Source: Harmonia axyridis (taxonomy: Eukaryota > Arthropoda > Insecta > Coleoptera > Coccinellidae). From it: a stretch of 64,000 nucleotides of DNA. The stretch spans positions 30,070,001 through 30,134,000 of the forward strand of contig NC_059503.1 of the NCBI RefSeq assembly GCF_914767665.1. Direction: 5' to 3'. The notes beneath the pieces are model-generated. The model did not search any database, was not told the DNA's origin, and was given only the letters and a program-made list of their open reading frames with translations. Below, piece after piece: positions 36,012 to 47,787 of the stretch; the stretch's first letter is position 1, and the number at the start of each line of letters is the position of its first letter. A program made the position numbers and the translations under genes.

Positions 36012-36290
36012 AACCTTAAATGAGGAAAAATCGCAATTCCTCACTGTGTGGAGTAGTCTATGACTTCCGGAAAACACAGAAAGAAACGAAATTCGATGTT
36101 TGGATTTACTAAATTTAATATTTCATGGATTATAATCAATTTTTCGTTGGGATTGTTGTAATTTTCAATTACGAATTATTCGTTACAATTCTTGAAATGT
36201 CAAATTTAGTTATTGAGACATCGAATTTCAGTTTCTTTATGTGTTTCACAGTTAGAAATTGCGGTTTTTCTTCATTTGAGGTACTTCCTC
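36012..36290. repeat. Foldback element with ~115-bp arms
   Basis: 36012-36128 and 36180-36290 are imperfect inverted copies: CCTTAAATGAGGAAAAATCG against the complement of CCTCAAATGAAGAAAAACCG, and GAAACGAAATTCGATGT against ACATCGAATTTCAGTTTC. The loop is about 50 bp. No TIR-type terminal motif or target duplication is visible. Confidence 0.65.
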
Positions 36291-36389
36291 GATAACTCTT
36301 CAAGTATTCATTTTAGGTAAGATAGGGTTTGCTTGAGTAACCACCATTATTTTTACACGTAGAATCGCCTGAAATAAAAAAATATATAC

Positions 36390-36860
36390 CTTGAGTTTTG
36401 ATGAAGTTGAGTTGTCCAAGTTCATGATCTTCTTATGAACACCATTTTTGATCCAAACCGCAAACAGTCTCATAATACTGCGTACCTATTTGCAAAACCG
36501 AAAAAGAAAAAAAAATTTCGAAAAAAGCTTTTTCTGCCGAAATATTTGAAAAAAATGCCTCATAGCCACCATTTTTGTCATAAGAATTTCATCAACACAT
36601 GAACCATTGAATTTTTACCCAAGGTATTGCCGAAATTGTCATCATAAAAGCTATCTAATGATGCAATATATACTGGGAGTGCCATTTGAAATAATAAAGT
36701 AGTAGTCTGCTTCCGTTATAACCGGAAATTGTAAAGATCTGAAAATATTTTAGAGAGGAAGATTATTGTCTCAAACCCCAATATACAAATTTCAGCTCAA
36801 AATTATGATTTGTTTTCCATAAACTTCTAATAGGCCATCCCGTTGAATCACCCTATATAG
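36390..36860. repeat. Dispersed repeat B, copy 2
   Basis: Homologous to 23735-24252 in the same orientation, about 75-80% identical by eye. It ends with GAATCACCCTATATA, the equivalent of a mariner-like terminus. Confidence 0.6.
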
Positions 36861-36869
36861 GATGGTCCA

Positions 36870-37760
36870 TTTAAAAAAAATAAAGTTTAATATTATTTCG
36901 ATAATGATCAACAACAATGTAAATACCACCATAACATCGGCCATATCTCAATATCCTTGCACAAGAAAATCTTTAAAAATCGTGGGTTTTCCAGATAATT
37001 GAGGCATTTCATACTTGAAAATCACTCTGTATATACAACAATTCTGTGGTCTCATCTCCAGTTTCAAGCTTTTCTCGATTTTTTATTATCTTTCAAACGA
37101 ATAAAAGATTGTGCGATAGAAGGCAAAAATAAAGCATTGTGTAAAATTTGCAGGGTTTTCCGTGATACCTACTATTATTTTGAAAACTCATGGTGTGACA
37201 GATATCTGCAATCATATTTATCAGCCGAGATCCACGCTTATCTGATGAAAATTCATCGAACATCTGCTATTTTCCAATACCAATCATTTCCAACAATCGC
37301 ATTACGGATAAATAATTCGCACAACCTCTAATTGTAAGAATATTGCGATAATTCAGTCGTAGCGTGACTGTAATCTCACTGGGAGTCCCCTTGTCGGCCT
37401 ACTCCAAGACCGCGATATGTATATCTACAGCGGCAGTCGGAAAGTCACAGCCAACGATTCATACGTCAAAAAAATCGAACATCAGAACCAGTCGTTCAAT
37501 AAACCATGGAAAAATTCAATAGATATTGCAAGAACGAGCAACATGAAGTATTTGAAGTTAGAAGTCGATTCAATATAATTCTGAAGGTTGAAGTTACCAC
37601 AAATTTGTTCACGGAATCTTGATTCATCTTCAACTCCTTTTCGGAAACAATATTATCAAATTCTGAAATAAACTATTAATGAAACATAAAAAGATTTTCA
37701 TTGATATTATTCATTCATCAGTAATTTTACAAAGAAAGTTACAAAAGTGAAAAGTAACAA
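36870..37760. other. Intergenic DNA
   Basis: A 110-codon plus-strand frame at 36999-37331 lacks motifs. 37340-37470 is somewhat GC-richer but matches nothing I know. Confidence 0.3.
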
Positions 37761-37764
37761 TATA

Positions 37765-38481
37765 CAAGGTGATTCGAAAATACTTTGACAAATTTCAGGA
37801 GGTGATTCCTCACATTATTCTGATATGAATCCTAAATAAATATATGTCCGGAAACGTTTCGTTTCCAAGATACAATGTGTTAAAATTTTATTTTTATTTT
37901 CCTTTTTTCAAATAACTTTCGAAATACTGTCCTTAATTGAACGAAAACTGATATTGAGAGGTTTTTTTGAGGTATCGAATTCGAACCTGATGTTATTATT
38001 GGTCTCATTGGTAGGGGGCGTCACCTACACCACTTTTTAATTCATGGAGATGCATAACTTTTTTGAACGTACTTCTAGCACATTTTTCATTGAAATAATC
38101 GATTCCTCTATCATATTCACGTAAAAAAAAAGCTATTAGCAATCGTTTTATAGATATTTGGACTCGATAATTCGAAGTCTGATAATAATCGATGCGTGTT
38201 GAAGTTATTACCATTATTTTGCATTTTTCACAAGAATGCTTAGAAAATAAAGACGTTTGAGTAAGTAGTTTGATTTTTTGTAGGGGGCGTCACCTATTCT
38301 ATTACTGTTTCCTCGTTCGAAAATTATTTAAAAAACGAAGGCAATAAATAAATAATAATAACTTTAACACCTTATATCTTGGAAACGAAATATTCGGAAA
38401 TATATCAATTAGGACAATTAATATTGAAATATTGTACGGAATCACATCTGAAGTTTGTTAAAGTACTTTTGAATCAACCTG
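37765..38481. mobile_element. TA-flanked inverted-repeat element, 717 bp
   Basis: The left end CAAGGTGATTCGAAAATACTTTGACAAA pairs with the complement of the right end TTAAAGTACTTTTGAATCAACCTG, with TA outside both. Subterminal GGAAACGTTTCGTTTCCAAG and CTTGGAAACGAAATATT are also inverted. It is related in design to the 33417 element but diverged, and noncoding. GTAGGGGGCGTCACCTA occurs twice, at about 38011 and 38281. Confidence 0.75.
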
Positions 38482-38699
38482 TATACAGATCTCGCAAGAC
38501 TAATAATATTCATTCAGTACGTCCTCCATGGCAAACTTTGGCAGATGATAATTGAACATTGTTTTCCTATGAACACAAGACCGATTTGTTTTCGTTAAGA
38601 AGTTAAAAAAAATATATTATTATCAAATAAAAATAAATTTTTTGTATAAGTCAGAAATATGTCAGAATTTTAAACATTGTATCCACCTTCGTCAACAAT

Positions 38700-38930
38700 A
38701 AACAAAAAAATTATTCGAAACCTCCACCTTCGGCCTTACATCGACGAACTGAAGATTCCAGTACTCGGTGAATCAGATTCAGGTATTTTCTTATTCGGTT
38801 TGTTGCATCTTGAATTCCATGATTTGATTTTAACATGATAGACAAGCTGCTTCATATGTCCCCATAAATAAAAATCTAAAGGATTGAGATCCGGTAAACG
38901 AGGTAGCTTTATTCGGGAAACCTTCATTTA
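38700..38930 (-). pseudogene. mariner/Tc1 transposase C-terminal fragment
   Basis: The minus strand reads RIKLPRLPDLNPLDFYLWGH then MKQLVYHVKI, and in a second frame RIRKYLNLIHRVLESSVRRC, then KAEGGGFE. This is the PDLNP.DF.LWG catalytic box and C-terminal tail of a mariner-like transposase. One frameshift separates the two parts. Confidence 0.8.
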
Positions 38931-39480
38931 ACCAAGCACCTACTTGTCTCCCTCTGTTTTGGTAGTATGCGATACGATATGCAAATGGAGCCACATGGAA
39001 GAATGTTGAGCTCTAGATCAACAATGAAGTCAAAAGTTATAACATATACTGACATCAAATCCTTGTTGCACTTTCCACCCCAAACGCAGGCACTAAAACG
39101 TTGCAGAAATCGTCTTGCTCTAATAGTTTATAAATTTTGCAGTGCCCATACATATGATTATTGTTGATACCGTAGTAAGTGAAACAAGCTTGTTTCACTT
39201 ACTACGATCTGACGTAGCTGTCAGATCAGATGGCAATTAAAATAAATCTATTATTTTGTACATGTTGTTGAAGTAACCATCGACAAAATTCTAGTTGTCA
39301 ATCAACTGGTATTTTTGTTAGTTGGTCTGCTTACTAATTCGAACATGAATATAAATTATTTAAAATTCTTGTAACTTCTAAACGAATCGAGCCTACGTTC
39401 AAAGGAAAAACAATGTTCAGTATGAACACAGCTATCATCTGTCAAAGTTGTAGAGCACGCTGTATATTTGAGATACTAGC
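38930..39480. other. Intergenic DNA containing a perfect palindrome
   Basis: Apart from the palindrome at 39171-39206 no feature is recognised. Confidence 0.35.
39171..39206. repeat. Perfect 36-bp palindrome plus adjacent hairpin
   Basis: The half-site CGTAGTAAGTGAAACAAG is followed directly by its exact reverse complement, with no spacer, so the 36 bp form a perfect palindrome centred on AAGCTT. Immediately downstream, 39205-39227, GATCTGAC, a short loop and GTCAGATC form a second hairpin. The sequence belongs to no element I could identify. Confidence 0.9.
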
Positions 39481-39488
39481 CACAATAT

Positions 39489-40512
39489 AACTCAGGTGCA
39501 AAAAAACGCAACAAGTTGATATTTGTTAAAATTTGAAGTCTCGTAGTTTTCTTGCTTTCAGCTTGATTTTTGAAATTGTTTCAGCAAAGTGTAGATAAAA
39601 TTATTAATTTCAACTGGCATATTCAATATTTCGCTAAATGCTGGCTCAGTAGTCACTATATAGGGTTAATCAAAACTTTGTTGTTTAACCTCAATTTTGA
39701 AACATTCTGTAGAATAATTTCGTGATAAAATTTTTTCAAATTACCAATTTTCATCAAGAACCATTTCTTTTAAACATTTCGTTTTTTGATTTAACTTATA
39801 ATTAAGGGACAAATAAACACCAATAAAAACCAATTTGAAGAAATGTTGAAATTTTTACCATATGGCTTTGGTCATTGTGTCATAATGGCAGTTCGAAGCT
39901 CAATCAGTTCAAAATTGATTTATGCGAACTTATTGCATTCAAGTAAAAAATCAAAACCAATTGATTCAACTGTAGCGTGCATACGTGGGTTCATACTGTT
40001 TTAGGTTTCGAATAGAATCTTGATGAAAATTTTATTTCTCAAATTAAACGGTTGATGACAAATTCATTTCTCTCTTGACAATAAACTAGTATGAAAGCCA
40101 TGAACCAAAAAACATAATGTTGAAAAGAAATGGATTAATTTTTTTTTATTTTTATTTCATTATTTTTTATTTATTCATTCCTGACTCTTAAACAGCAAAA
40201 AGCTGGTATCAGAACCTACATTTACATGATATATCTCATAAAAAATAATATTTCTTAAATATAATTCTTAGTGATATATGTTAATTTGAAAAAATTTCAC
40301 AACGAAATGTTACACGCACAGGATGTTTCAAAATTAGGGTTCAACAAGAAACTTGTGATTAACCCTGTATACTGACTAATAAACCAGCACTCAACAAAAT
40401 ATTGAATATCATTTAATCTACAGTTCACTGAAAAAATTTCGAAAATTGAGATAAGAATAAGAAAACTTCAAATTTTACAAAATATCAATTTGTTTTTTTT
40501 TGTACCTGAGTG
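39489..40512. mobile_element. Long inverted-repeat element, about 1.02 kb
   Basis: The left end ACTCAGGTGCAAAAAAACGC and the complement of the right end (ACTCAGGTACAAAAAAAAAC) match, with TA nearby on both sides. Inner blocks are also inverted: AGGGTTAATCAAAACTTTG and TTTTGAAACATTCTG on the left against AGGGTTAATCACAAGTTTC and TTTTGAAACATCCTG when the right arm is reversed. Arms of roughly 250 bp surround an AT-rich core without coding capacity. The termini suggest a Tc1/mariner-derived non-autonomous element. Confidence 0.72.
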
Positions 40513-40514
40513 TA

Positions 40515-40995
40515 GATAGATTAGATATCACTCAAAACCAAATGAATTCTGAGTTCATGTCGAGTTTGAAGAATATGAAAATCTGAAGTAAAAAAAAAAT
40601 GAAGTAGGAATTATACATTTTTTCAGTGGAACGAGGTTATAATTCTTTCTTGAATCTTTGATTTTCCTTATTTCTGGATTGTATGTTCTTTGAACTGTTA
40701 GGTAATTTATTGAAAAAACGATGAACCCTCAACAAATACAAATTTTACAACTAATAGATTTTATTTCTTTGCATACGTATGCTTTTATTTCCATTCAAAC
40801 TTGTAAAGGATTCGAAACATAATTAAAACAACTCGTAACGATTTTTGGTCCTTCGATCCGGATTCACAAACTCGAAATCATAATATTACATGAATAAGTT
40901 CTTTGGCGGTTTCGAACCCTCCTGAATCGATCTAACACAGTCGTCTACCCTTCCATTTCTACTAAAATACCGGCAAAATGGAAACACCGCCGAAA
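40515..40995. other. Upstream of the PGRP gene
   Basis: No gene or repeat recognised. It is less AT-biased from 40850 onward, approaching the candidate first promoter. Confidence 0.3.
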
Positions 40996-41002
40996 GCTAG
41001 GC

Positions 41003-41009
41003 TATAAAG
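41003..41009 (+). promoter_or_regulatory. Candidate TATA box for PGRP first exon 1a
   Basis: TATAAAG within GGCTATAAAGGTG, a good TATA context. The expected start site would be about 41035, giving a 5' leader of about 240 bases before the ATG at 41273. Several short upstream ATGs lie in that leader. Confidence 0.35.
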
Positions 41010-41272
41010 GTGAGTTACCATCTCATATACGTTCACAGCTTGAACACCGTTTGTTAAGTGACAGTGTGTCGGTAAATTATATATTTTCGCGCGAATGATT
41101 CACCAAATAATTCTCGCTTAAAATTCGACTTCCTCTAAACGAATAATAGTCAATCGGAGTTAATGGATTTAATGACCTGTCGATTATAAACGAAAATTAT
41201 AAGTAAAATGTTGAGGATTAAAAAAATCGAGGTGCACCTGCATCATGATCGATCAGTTCAGAGTGTGATACT

Positions 41273-44200
41273 ATGTACTACTGCTTATGGACGACGATAA
41301 TTTTGGTCGAGATGGTTTCAAGTGAGTTTCAGATATGAGATAACCGACACTGAATATTTCATACTAATGTTTTTATGATTTTCTTAATTGATAATTTAAT
41401 AAAAAATTATTTTTGTTAATCAAATATTCGAACAAAACTACTAGCTTTAATCAATCATTTCACCATATCATAGTTTATTTTATTCGTACAGTATTGTCTC
41501 TAAGGAAAGCTTACAGCTGACGTCTTACAGCGGATGAAAAGCCTTGTTTTAGGTTCTTCAAAAAAAAATTAATTTTTTTTCTTAACCTGTTTCGAATATC
41601 ACTCGTCTAATACTTTCAGAAGTTTAATATAATAGTTAATTCGTAAAATTTGCCTATCTTCAATTTCTATATTGTTTCGTCATTTTCTTATGCGTTGCAA
41701 TAATAATAATTTCTTTTCAAGTTTGGGAATCAACCAACCAAAATGAGCATTACTCCCTCCAAAGGGACTTTACTTCCACCTCTACATCCTCCACCTTATC
41801 TGAATAAATTCCGCAACTTATAAACGTCAACGAAAATAAGGGGATATTTGCTGTTTATCGTCGGAAATACCAAGAGTCAATTTTTTTTGATATATCGATA
41901 GCGATTTCCTTCTTTTCGGGATGAAAACAAACCAGTACTATTTTAACGGGGTATATAAGAGGGTATGAGCCCTTGTTCACGGTCAATTATATCTCAGAAC
42001 TTGCTACAGTTAAATCACCCATTTCCGACTTGCGATATTGGTCAAGGTCGGCGCCATCTTGATTCTTCTCTTTTTTCCGGTAGTTCTTCAGTGAGTGTGA
42101 ACGATAGTCTTTGCTATAAAATGTCTTTTTTTAAATTCCTTTTTGTGGCGGCGATAGTTTCAAACGCAACATTTATTGAAGGTGAGTAATTTTTCCGAAT
42201 GTCGAAGAAAAGTCATCGCGAAAAAGAATATAACGGTAAAGATATCGAAAAGGTAGAATACCGCATCAAACAAATGATCATGCCATCAAAAAATTCCATT
42301 CAATAGCAGATCGAAGCGAAAGAGTTACTCATAGATCCTTCAAAATACCGGATCATGTAGGTATTTTTACGGATCTTCGTATGGAATAACTGTATAATAA
42401 GATATTTGATAAATATTTAACTTTTCAAAACTTAACGGAATCTACAAAAAATAGTTACATAAAATGAAACAAATGAAATCTTATTATAACATTTTAATGT
42501 TTTCCTATTATAGTAGTAGTAAAAAAGTCATTAAATTAATAGATATCGATATAAAATATCATAATAAATATCAAACAGCATAATTAAACTATGCGATCTA
42601 GGACTAACAATATTCAGAATCATTATAACCACACTCCAAACACTGAAAGTTAAAATGGATATAGATTATATATTATATTATAACGTCATACATTTACAAT
42701 ATTTTCATTGTCAACGTGAAATTTTTGAAAAATTTTTTTCTCCTTGAATTCTTAATTCGAAGCCATAGACATTCAAGAAGTATATCGAAAAAAGAACACA
42801 CAGAACCGACAAAGCTGAGATTTCGAATGTTGATATGAAATATCAATTTCAAGCTCCCAATGGAACCATATAGCAAATTCAAGAAGAATATCACAAGAAA
42901 TACCCAATACTTATTTCCGTGATCACAAATCTGATCGGTTTGAAGTATGTACATATGATAACCATTTCAAGCTTCTTGCAATATTTCGTATAGATAGCGT
43001 AAACATTTTTTTTCATAAATCGAACAGAATATTTTTTTAATGTCTACAGCGAAAAAACAATTTTACCCGAAATTGATCAAATGTTTCACGATTCTTCTTT
43101 TATTTACACCTAACACGAATATGAAAACGGAATCGAAAAATATTGAACGGTTCCATCCAAAATTTCTCCTTCGGTCCTCTAACATAACTGAATATTTTGA
43201 TTAGTTCAAATTTACATTTCACTGGTAATACCTCAAGGTCGAATGTTCGACTCTCAACAGAGATTCATTGCAATTACAGTGGAATTTTTTTGTGATTTTT
43301 ATTATCATACGGAATGTTTCGACACCCCAATTTCAAAATTTTGGCACACATATCTCAACCATTTTTTAACTCTAACAATTATGTTAGAGGATAAATTTGG
43401 ATGACTTCAATGAAGGAACCATTTGATATTTTTCTATTCTTTTTACATATTCGTTTTAGGTATAAAGAAAAATACAATCGTCAAACTGCTTTCTTAGAAA
43501 ATTGACTTCATTCAGAAAATAAAATTCAATTCAGCAACCGAGGAAAAAATCACGAACATAGAAGGTTTTCTGCCATTTTGAAAAAATTTTTTTCTGAATT
43601 GAACACCTAAAAATACTGACCACACTCAACCAGAATACTGCTCAGAAAACGAGGTATATTTCATAAGGCAAAAATGATTCTCCCGGTGTCATCTACAACA
43701 ATTTATAATTAAATACCCTGTATAGAAGACCCATTCCAAGCTTCGTGCAGAATTTTATGTGAATAGCGGCTTCAGAACCATTAATAAATACAAGAAGAAT
43801 AAAAAAAATAAGAAAAGTACTGACGTTCAGTAGCTTCTAAGCGCTCATTGAATTATGCGCCAATTAACCCTTGGAGATCACATATAACTATACAGTTGTG
43901 GTATCCTAAGGCACAATTTTCGCGTGAACGAACAAGAGCTCAAAAACTGCTGTTTTCATGTCAGTCCTAATTTTTTTTCCGAAGAAAGATCAATAGAATG
44001 AGGTTGCGGACTTTTTGAATCGTATTTCAGATTTTCTGTAGAACATAAACTGGGGAAACTTACTACTATTATTATTGCAAGGGGGAATTTTTTTTTCTGG
44101 TATAATTTCGAAGATTTATTGAATGAATCTAAATTGTTTCTAGGAAATACATTTATCAATTTCGACAAAAATACGACAGTGATTTGTACAAATCAATTGT

Positions 44201-46944
44201 GATAAACCTTCTTGTCCAACGAAAACAATTTGTTATCTTTCCGAGCGTAAAATTATTAAAAACATTACAGAATTACCAGAAGTAAATATATTTATCATTC
44301 TTATTCTATGAAAATTGTCAAGAAAAAAAACCGAATTTATTCGTATGAACTAAAAAACTTATTGTTCAGTTTCCATTTTTAGGATCTCTTGAATGAATAT
44401 TTTATGGTTTTTTCTTCAGGGCATTTTGAAATTCCCCAATCACTAGGTATAGTGCCAAATTCCTATCTCAATTACTTGAAAGATAGCATTTTTTCCTGTA
44501 CCTACTCAAGTATCAACCGACAACGAAATCTATCGTTTCATTATATAACAAAATTGTAACTGATAAAATTACAAACGTAATTAGGTATCTGAAAACAACA
44601 CCAATACCTATAATCAACAGTGTAATATTAGACTACTACCCACATGTGGAACATAATATGGGCTATTTCTGCTTACTTACTTCTTTCCAGAGGTATGAAT
44701 TTAATTAGTATTCTTCAGAAGCTTCCCATATTCATTCAAGCACAGAGAGGATTTATTTGATTGATTTTGATATTTTTTCTTATATTCTTCTTGAATTGTC
44801 TTCAGTTCTCATAATGTGATCAGCATGAAATTTTGCAAGGAGCTTTACATAAATTGTTATTTAATATCAAACACAAAATAAAACTCCATCGGAGTTGTAG
44901 ATATTGGGTAATTTTTTCGATATTCTTCTTGAATTTTCTATGGTTCTGGTAACTCCATCTACAAAAGCTTGAAATTATTGTTTTACATCCAAATGCAAAT
45001 TTCTAAATTAATAGGAAAACAAAATTTTTATTGACGAAATGATGTGAGTGATCTGTTCAGTGAACGAGCGCTCAAAAAGGGCTACAAATAAAGCTACTTC
45101 AAGATACATTACTATCATCATTTTCAGGAAAAATGAAAAGCAAATCCTTCCAAATTATATTCAAAAATTATTTGTATAATATAGCTACTTATTTTAGCAA
45201 TGTCATGACGTCACCGATGACGAATTTGATATGCTAACTGTATCCACCTTGAAAACGCAAATGAAACTGGCAGATTATGTTGTCAATGTCAACCCTTTGC
45301 TATATTGCCGATGCACTTCTGACTTTGCGTATTTATATCATTCATAATGAGAATTGGTCTATGCTGATTTCGATTCGATTTACATATGCTACACTCATGT
45401 TTATCAGTATTTGTATAAAATATTGATTTCATGAGAATCTGAATGAATAATAACTAGTGTCCAATAAAACATGCGAAATAGAATCTCAAAATTGGTTTTG
45501 TAAGCAAGTAAAAGAATTGTTGTGACACTATGACAACAAATGTAGAAGGTATTACGAGGAAAAATAACTATTTTTGGTTTTAATTAAAATTTCCAGTTGG
45601 TAATCTAGTTTATACACATTTTTCACAAATTGTTCAGGTGAAGAGTCAAATAACATTGATTGAGGTATGACATATGACAATTAATTAAAACTTCGAATGT
45701 CTACTATCAGATAATTTTTAACCTAGGTATGCACCCGGTAAATCCTTTTTTTTCGATTTTAGGTTATTCCTTATCAAACCTGGACATAGTAACGCGTGAC
45801 GAATGGCAGGCCAGGCCGCCAAAACTTGTAGAACCGATGCCAAATCCAGTGCCGTACGTCATCATCCACCACAGCTACCAACCTGCTGCCTGCTACACTC
45901 CAAAAGCTTGCATCAAGGCAATGCAGTCGATGCAAAGATTCCATCAGGACGATAGGGGTTGGAATGATATCGGTTACAGCTTTGGAGTGGGAGGTGATAA
46001 CAGGGCTTACACGGGGAGGGGATGGTCGGCTGTCGGAGCCCACTCCCCCCACTACAACAACCGCAGCATCGGTATTTGTGTCATAGGAGATTGGACAGGT
46101 AAGTCTGGGAAATCAGGTGGCCGCCACCCAATTTACCATCCTTATCCTTCCCTTTGAAATACAGAAATCAAAGGCATTGAATTTGCTAGAGGAAGTTTTG
46201 TTTCATTGTTATGAACAGGTGCGTTCAGAAAACCCGATCGTTGTATTTCAAGCAGTTGGAAATCAGAAAAAATTCATTACTATTCAATAATGAAACAAAA
46301 AATTATGACTGTCCTATTTGTAAATTTCTATTATAGCTTTGTAGAATGATTGTTAAATTCATTCAACTTTCATTGTGGTCACAGTCGTGATCAAATATTT
46401 TCTGTGTTCAATTCCATTCAATTTTATGTTCAACATAATAACATCCACATATGTGATTATACTACGAATTCGCTCTGGTTGGTATTTCAGATAACATGGC
46501 TGATTTTTGTATTTCAATCTTTATATTATTGGAAATTATTATTATCACAATGTTTAAATTAATCATTTTTTTAAGAATTCTTCCATTCTCTAAGTCCTTT
46601 AATTCTTCGATTCTTCAATACTATCATCTAGTCTATTATGAACGCTTGATCTTTCACGAAAATTCGAAAGAATCACCCCCAAATACTGTTTTTTTTTTGC
46701 AGAAAAACTACCCCCAACGTCCCAACTACAGACGATCAAAGAGCTCATCGACTACGGTGTACAAAAAGGCATGATACAACCGAACTACATGCTGCTAGGT
46801 CACAGACAGGTCAGGGATACGGAATGCCCTGGAGATGCCCTGTTCAACGAGATTAAAACGTGGCCTCATTGGATACCATCTCCACCCAACGAAGACGTAC
46901 AGGTGGAAAATGTGAACAGCGGGGCCAACGCTGTATTACTTTAG
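41273..46944 (+). CDS. PGRP-LB: Catalytic peptidoglycan recognition protein, PGRP-LB type, with alternative first exons
   Basis: Common exons 45763-46098 and 46703-46944 join in phase 1 (ACA-G|AA). Three in-frame first exons fit: 1a 41273-41321 (MYYCLWTTIILVEMVSS, 208 aa); 1b 42121-42181 (MSFFKFLFVAAIVSNATFIE, 212 aa); 1c an ATG at 45729 reading straight into the common exon without a signal peptide (203 aa). The product is a zinc N-acetylmuramoyl-L-alanine amidase that cleaves bacterial peptidoglycan and so dampens IMD signalling. In isoform-1b numbering, zinc ligands His56, His166 and Cys174 and the catalytic Tyr92 are all present (VIIHHSYQP, GWNDIGYSFGVGG, LLGHRQVRDTECPGD), as is the conserved Cys64-Cys70 pair. 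The C-terminus is short and lacks a transmembrane or GPI signal. The gene name rests on similarity by eye; other catalytic PGRPs are less similar. Confidence 0.92.
41764..41773 (+). promoter_or_regulatory. NF-kB-like (Rel) site upstream of exon 1b
   Basis: GGGACTTTAC differs by one base from the classic kB site GGGACTTTCC and lies about 220 bp upstream of the predicted exon-1b start. A second weaker candidate, GGGGATATTT, is at 41840-41849. Rel/Relish control of PGRP-LB-type genes is known in flies; its role here is inferred. Confidence 0.4.
41952..41958 (+). promoter_or_regulatory. TATA box for PGRP first exon 1b
   Basis: TATATAA within GGGGTATATAAGAGGG, a strong TATA context. An initiator-like GGTCAATTAT lies about 28-35 bp downstream (about 41981-41990). 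The leader to the ATG at 42121 would be about 135 bases and contains GGCGCCATCTT at 42050-42060, similar to Pho/YY1 or CTCF cores. Confidence 0.55.
42690..42960. repeat. Dispersed repeat copy in PGRP intron
   Basis: Contains CAAGAAGAATATCACAAG, TTTCCGTGATCACAAATCTG and ATCAATTTCAAGCTCCC, typical of the family seen at 44760-45075 and 54690-54960. Noncoding. Confidence 0.45.
43735..43950. repeat. Dispersed repeat copy with palindromic core, PGRP intron
   Basis: AAGCTTCGTGCAGAATTTTATG, then CTTCTAAGCGCTCATTGAAT, ATGCGCCAATTAACCCTTGG and the inverted partner near 43895-43945. It corresponds to the better-preserved palindrome at 54228-54345. Confidence 0.5.
44755..45075. repeat. Dispersed repeat copy, PGRP intron
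   Basis: TTCTTGAATTTTCTATGGTTCTGG, CATCCAAATGCAAATTTC and TGAACGAGCGCTCAAAAAGG mark the family. Two tandem or inverted halves seem to be present (TTCTTGAATTGTCTTCAGTTCTC at the left). The remaining intron sequence to 45728 holds nothing recognisable. Confidence 0.45.
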
Positions 46945-47787
46945 TAAATGACTAGGCAAATTAAGATTTATTTCATTCTTCCACATTTGGACCAAAACAC
47001 CCTTCCTCGTTTCAATATTTACATCATGCTCAAATCATGAAAAACTTTGCACCTTTTTTCTCTAAGAAATTTCTTATTTCTGTACAAACATAATCAGAAA
47101 AACATTTCTCTCAAATTTTAATGACATTAATTGAATTTTGCACGAACTGGTATTTACTCAGATATTGGTATACATTTTTCTTCAATGGAGCACAACATTT
47201 ATTTTTATTTATTTCGATAGAGCTTGAAATTGCCACTTTTAAAATAAAGCACACTTGATCTTACATTGGAGCAATGTTCTAGATATAGAGCTATCAAATT
47301 TCAACTTTTAAGTAAGTACGCTTTGGAGATGCAATTGAGAGTAATAATTAATGTTAGCTGACGAACATTCAGTAGAGGCTTTTCTAGTTCATAACTTCGA
47401 TCAACTCCCAAATCTACAATACATACAAGTAAGAGAATGGGACATGCTTTAGAGAAACAGCGTATTAATTTTTGTGGAAAAATGTAACCAAACGCATAAT
47501 TTCTTTCTCAATTGTACAAGGTTATCCAATAAGAGGTTACATTTTGAATAGCCCGCTATCTGGGCCCCAAATATCACCTAGGGGGCTACGATAATAAGAA
47601 GAATTGTCGCATTTGGGGCTTTTAAAATACAAAATAAATTGTTGCAAAACTTCTTCGTCCTCAACGTGTAACTCTTTGGTGCGGTATTTGTGCTGGTGTT
47701 GTGATGGGGTCCTTATTTATTCGAAAATGAGGGTGGTGCAACTGTTACAAAGATTGAATTGTCCTAGAGTGCTATGCTAAATGATTT
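46945..47787. other. 3' flank of PGRP and intergenic DNA
   Basis: The presumed 3' untranslated region contains AAATAAAG-type candidates near 47240. No gene recognised. Confidence 0.35.

Noticed and set aside
45774..46052. 92-codon minus-strand frame
   Set aside because: Antisense shadow of the conserved PGRP exon.
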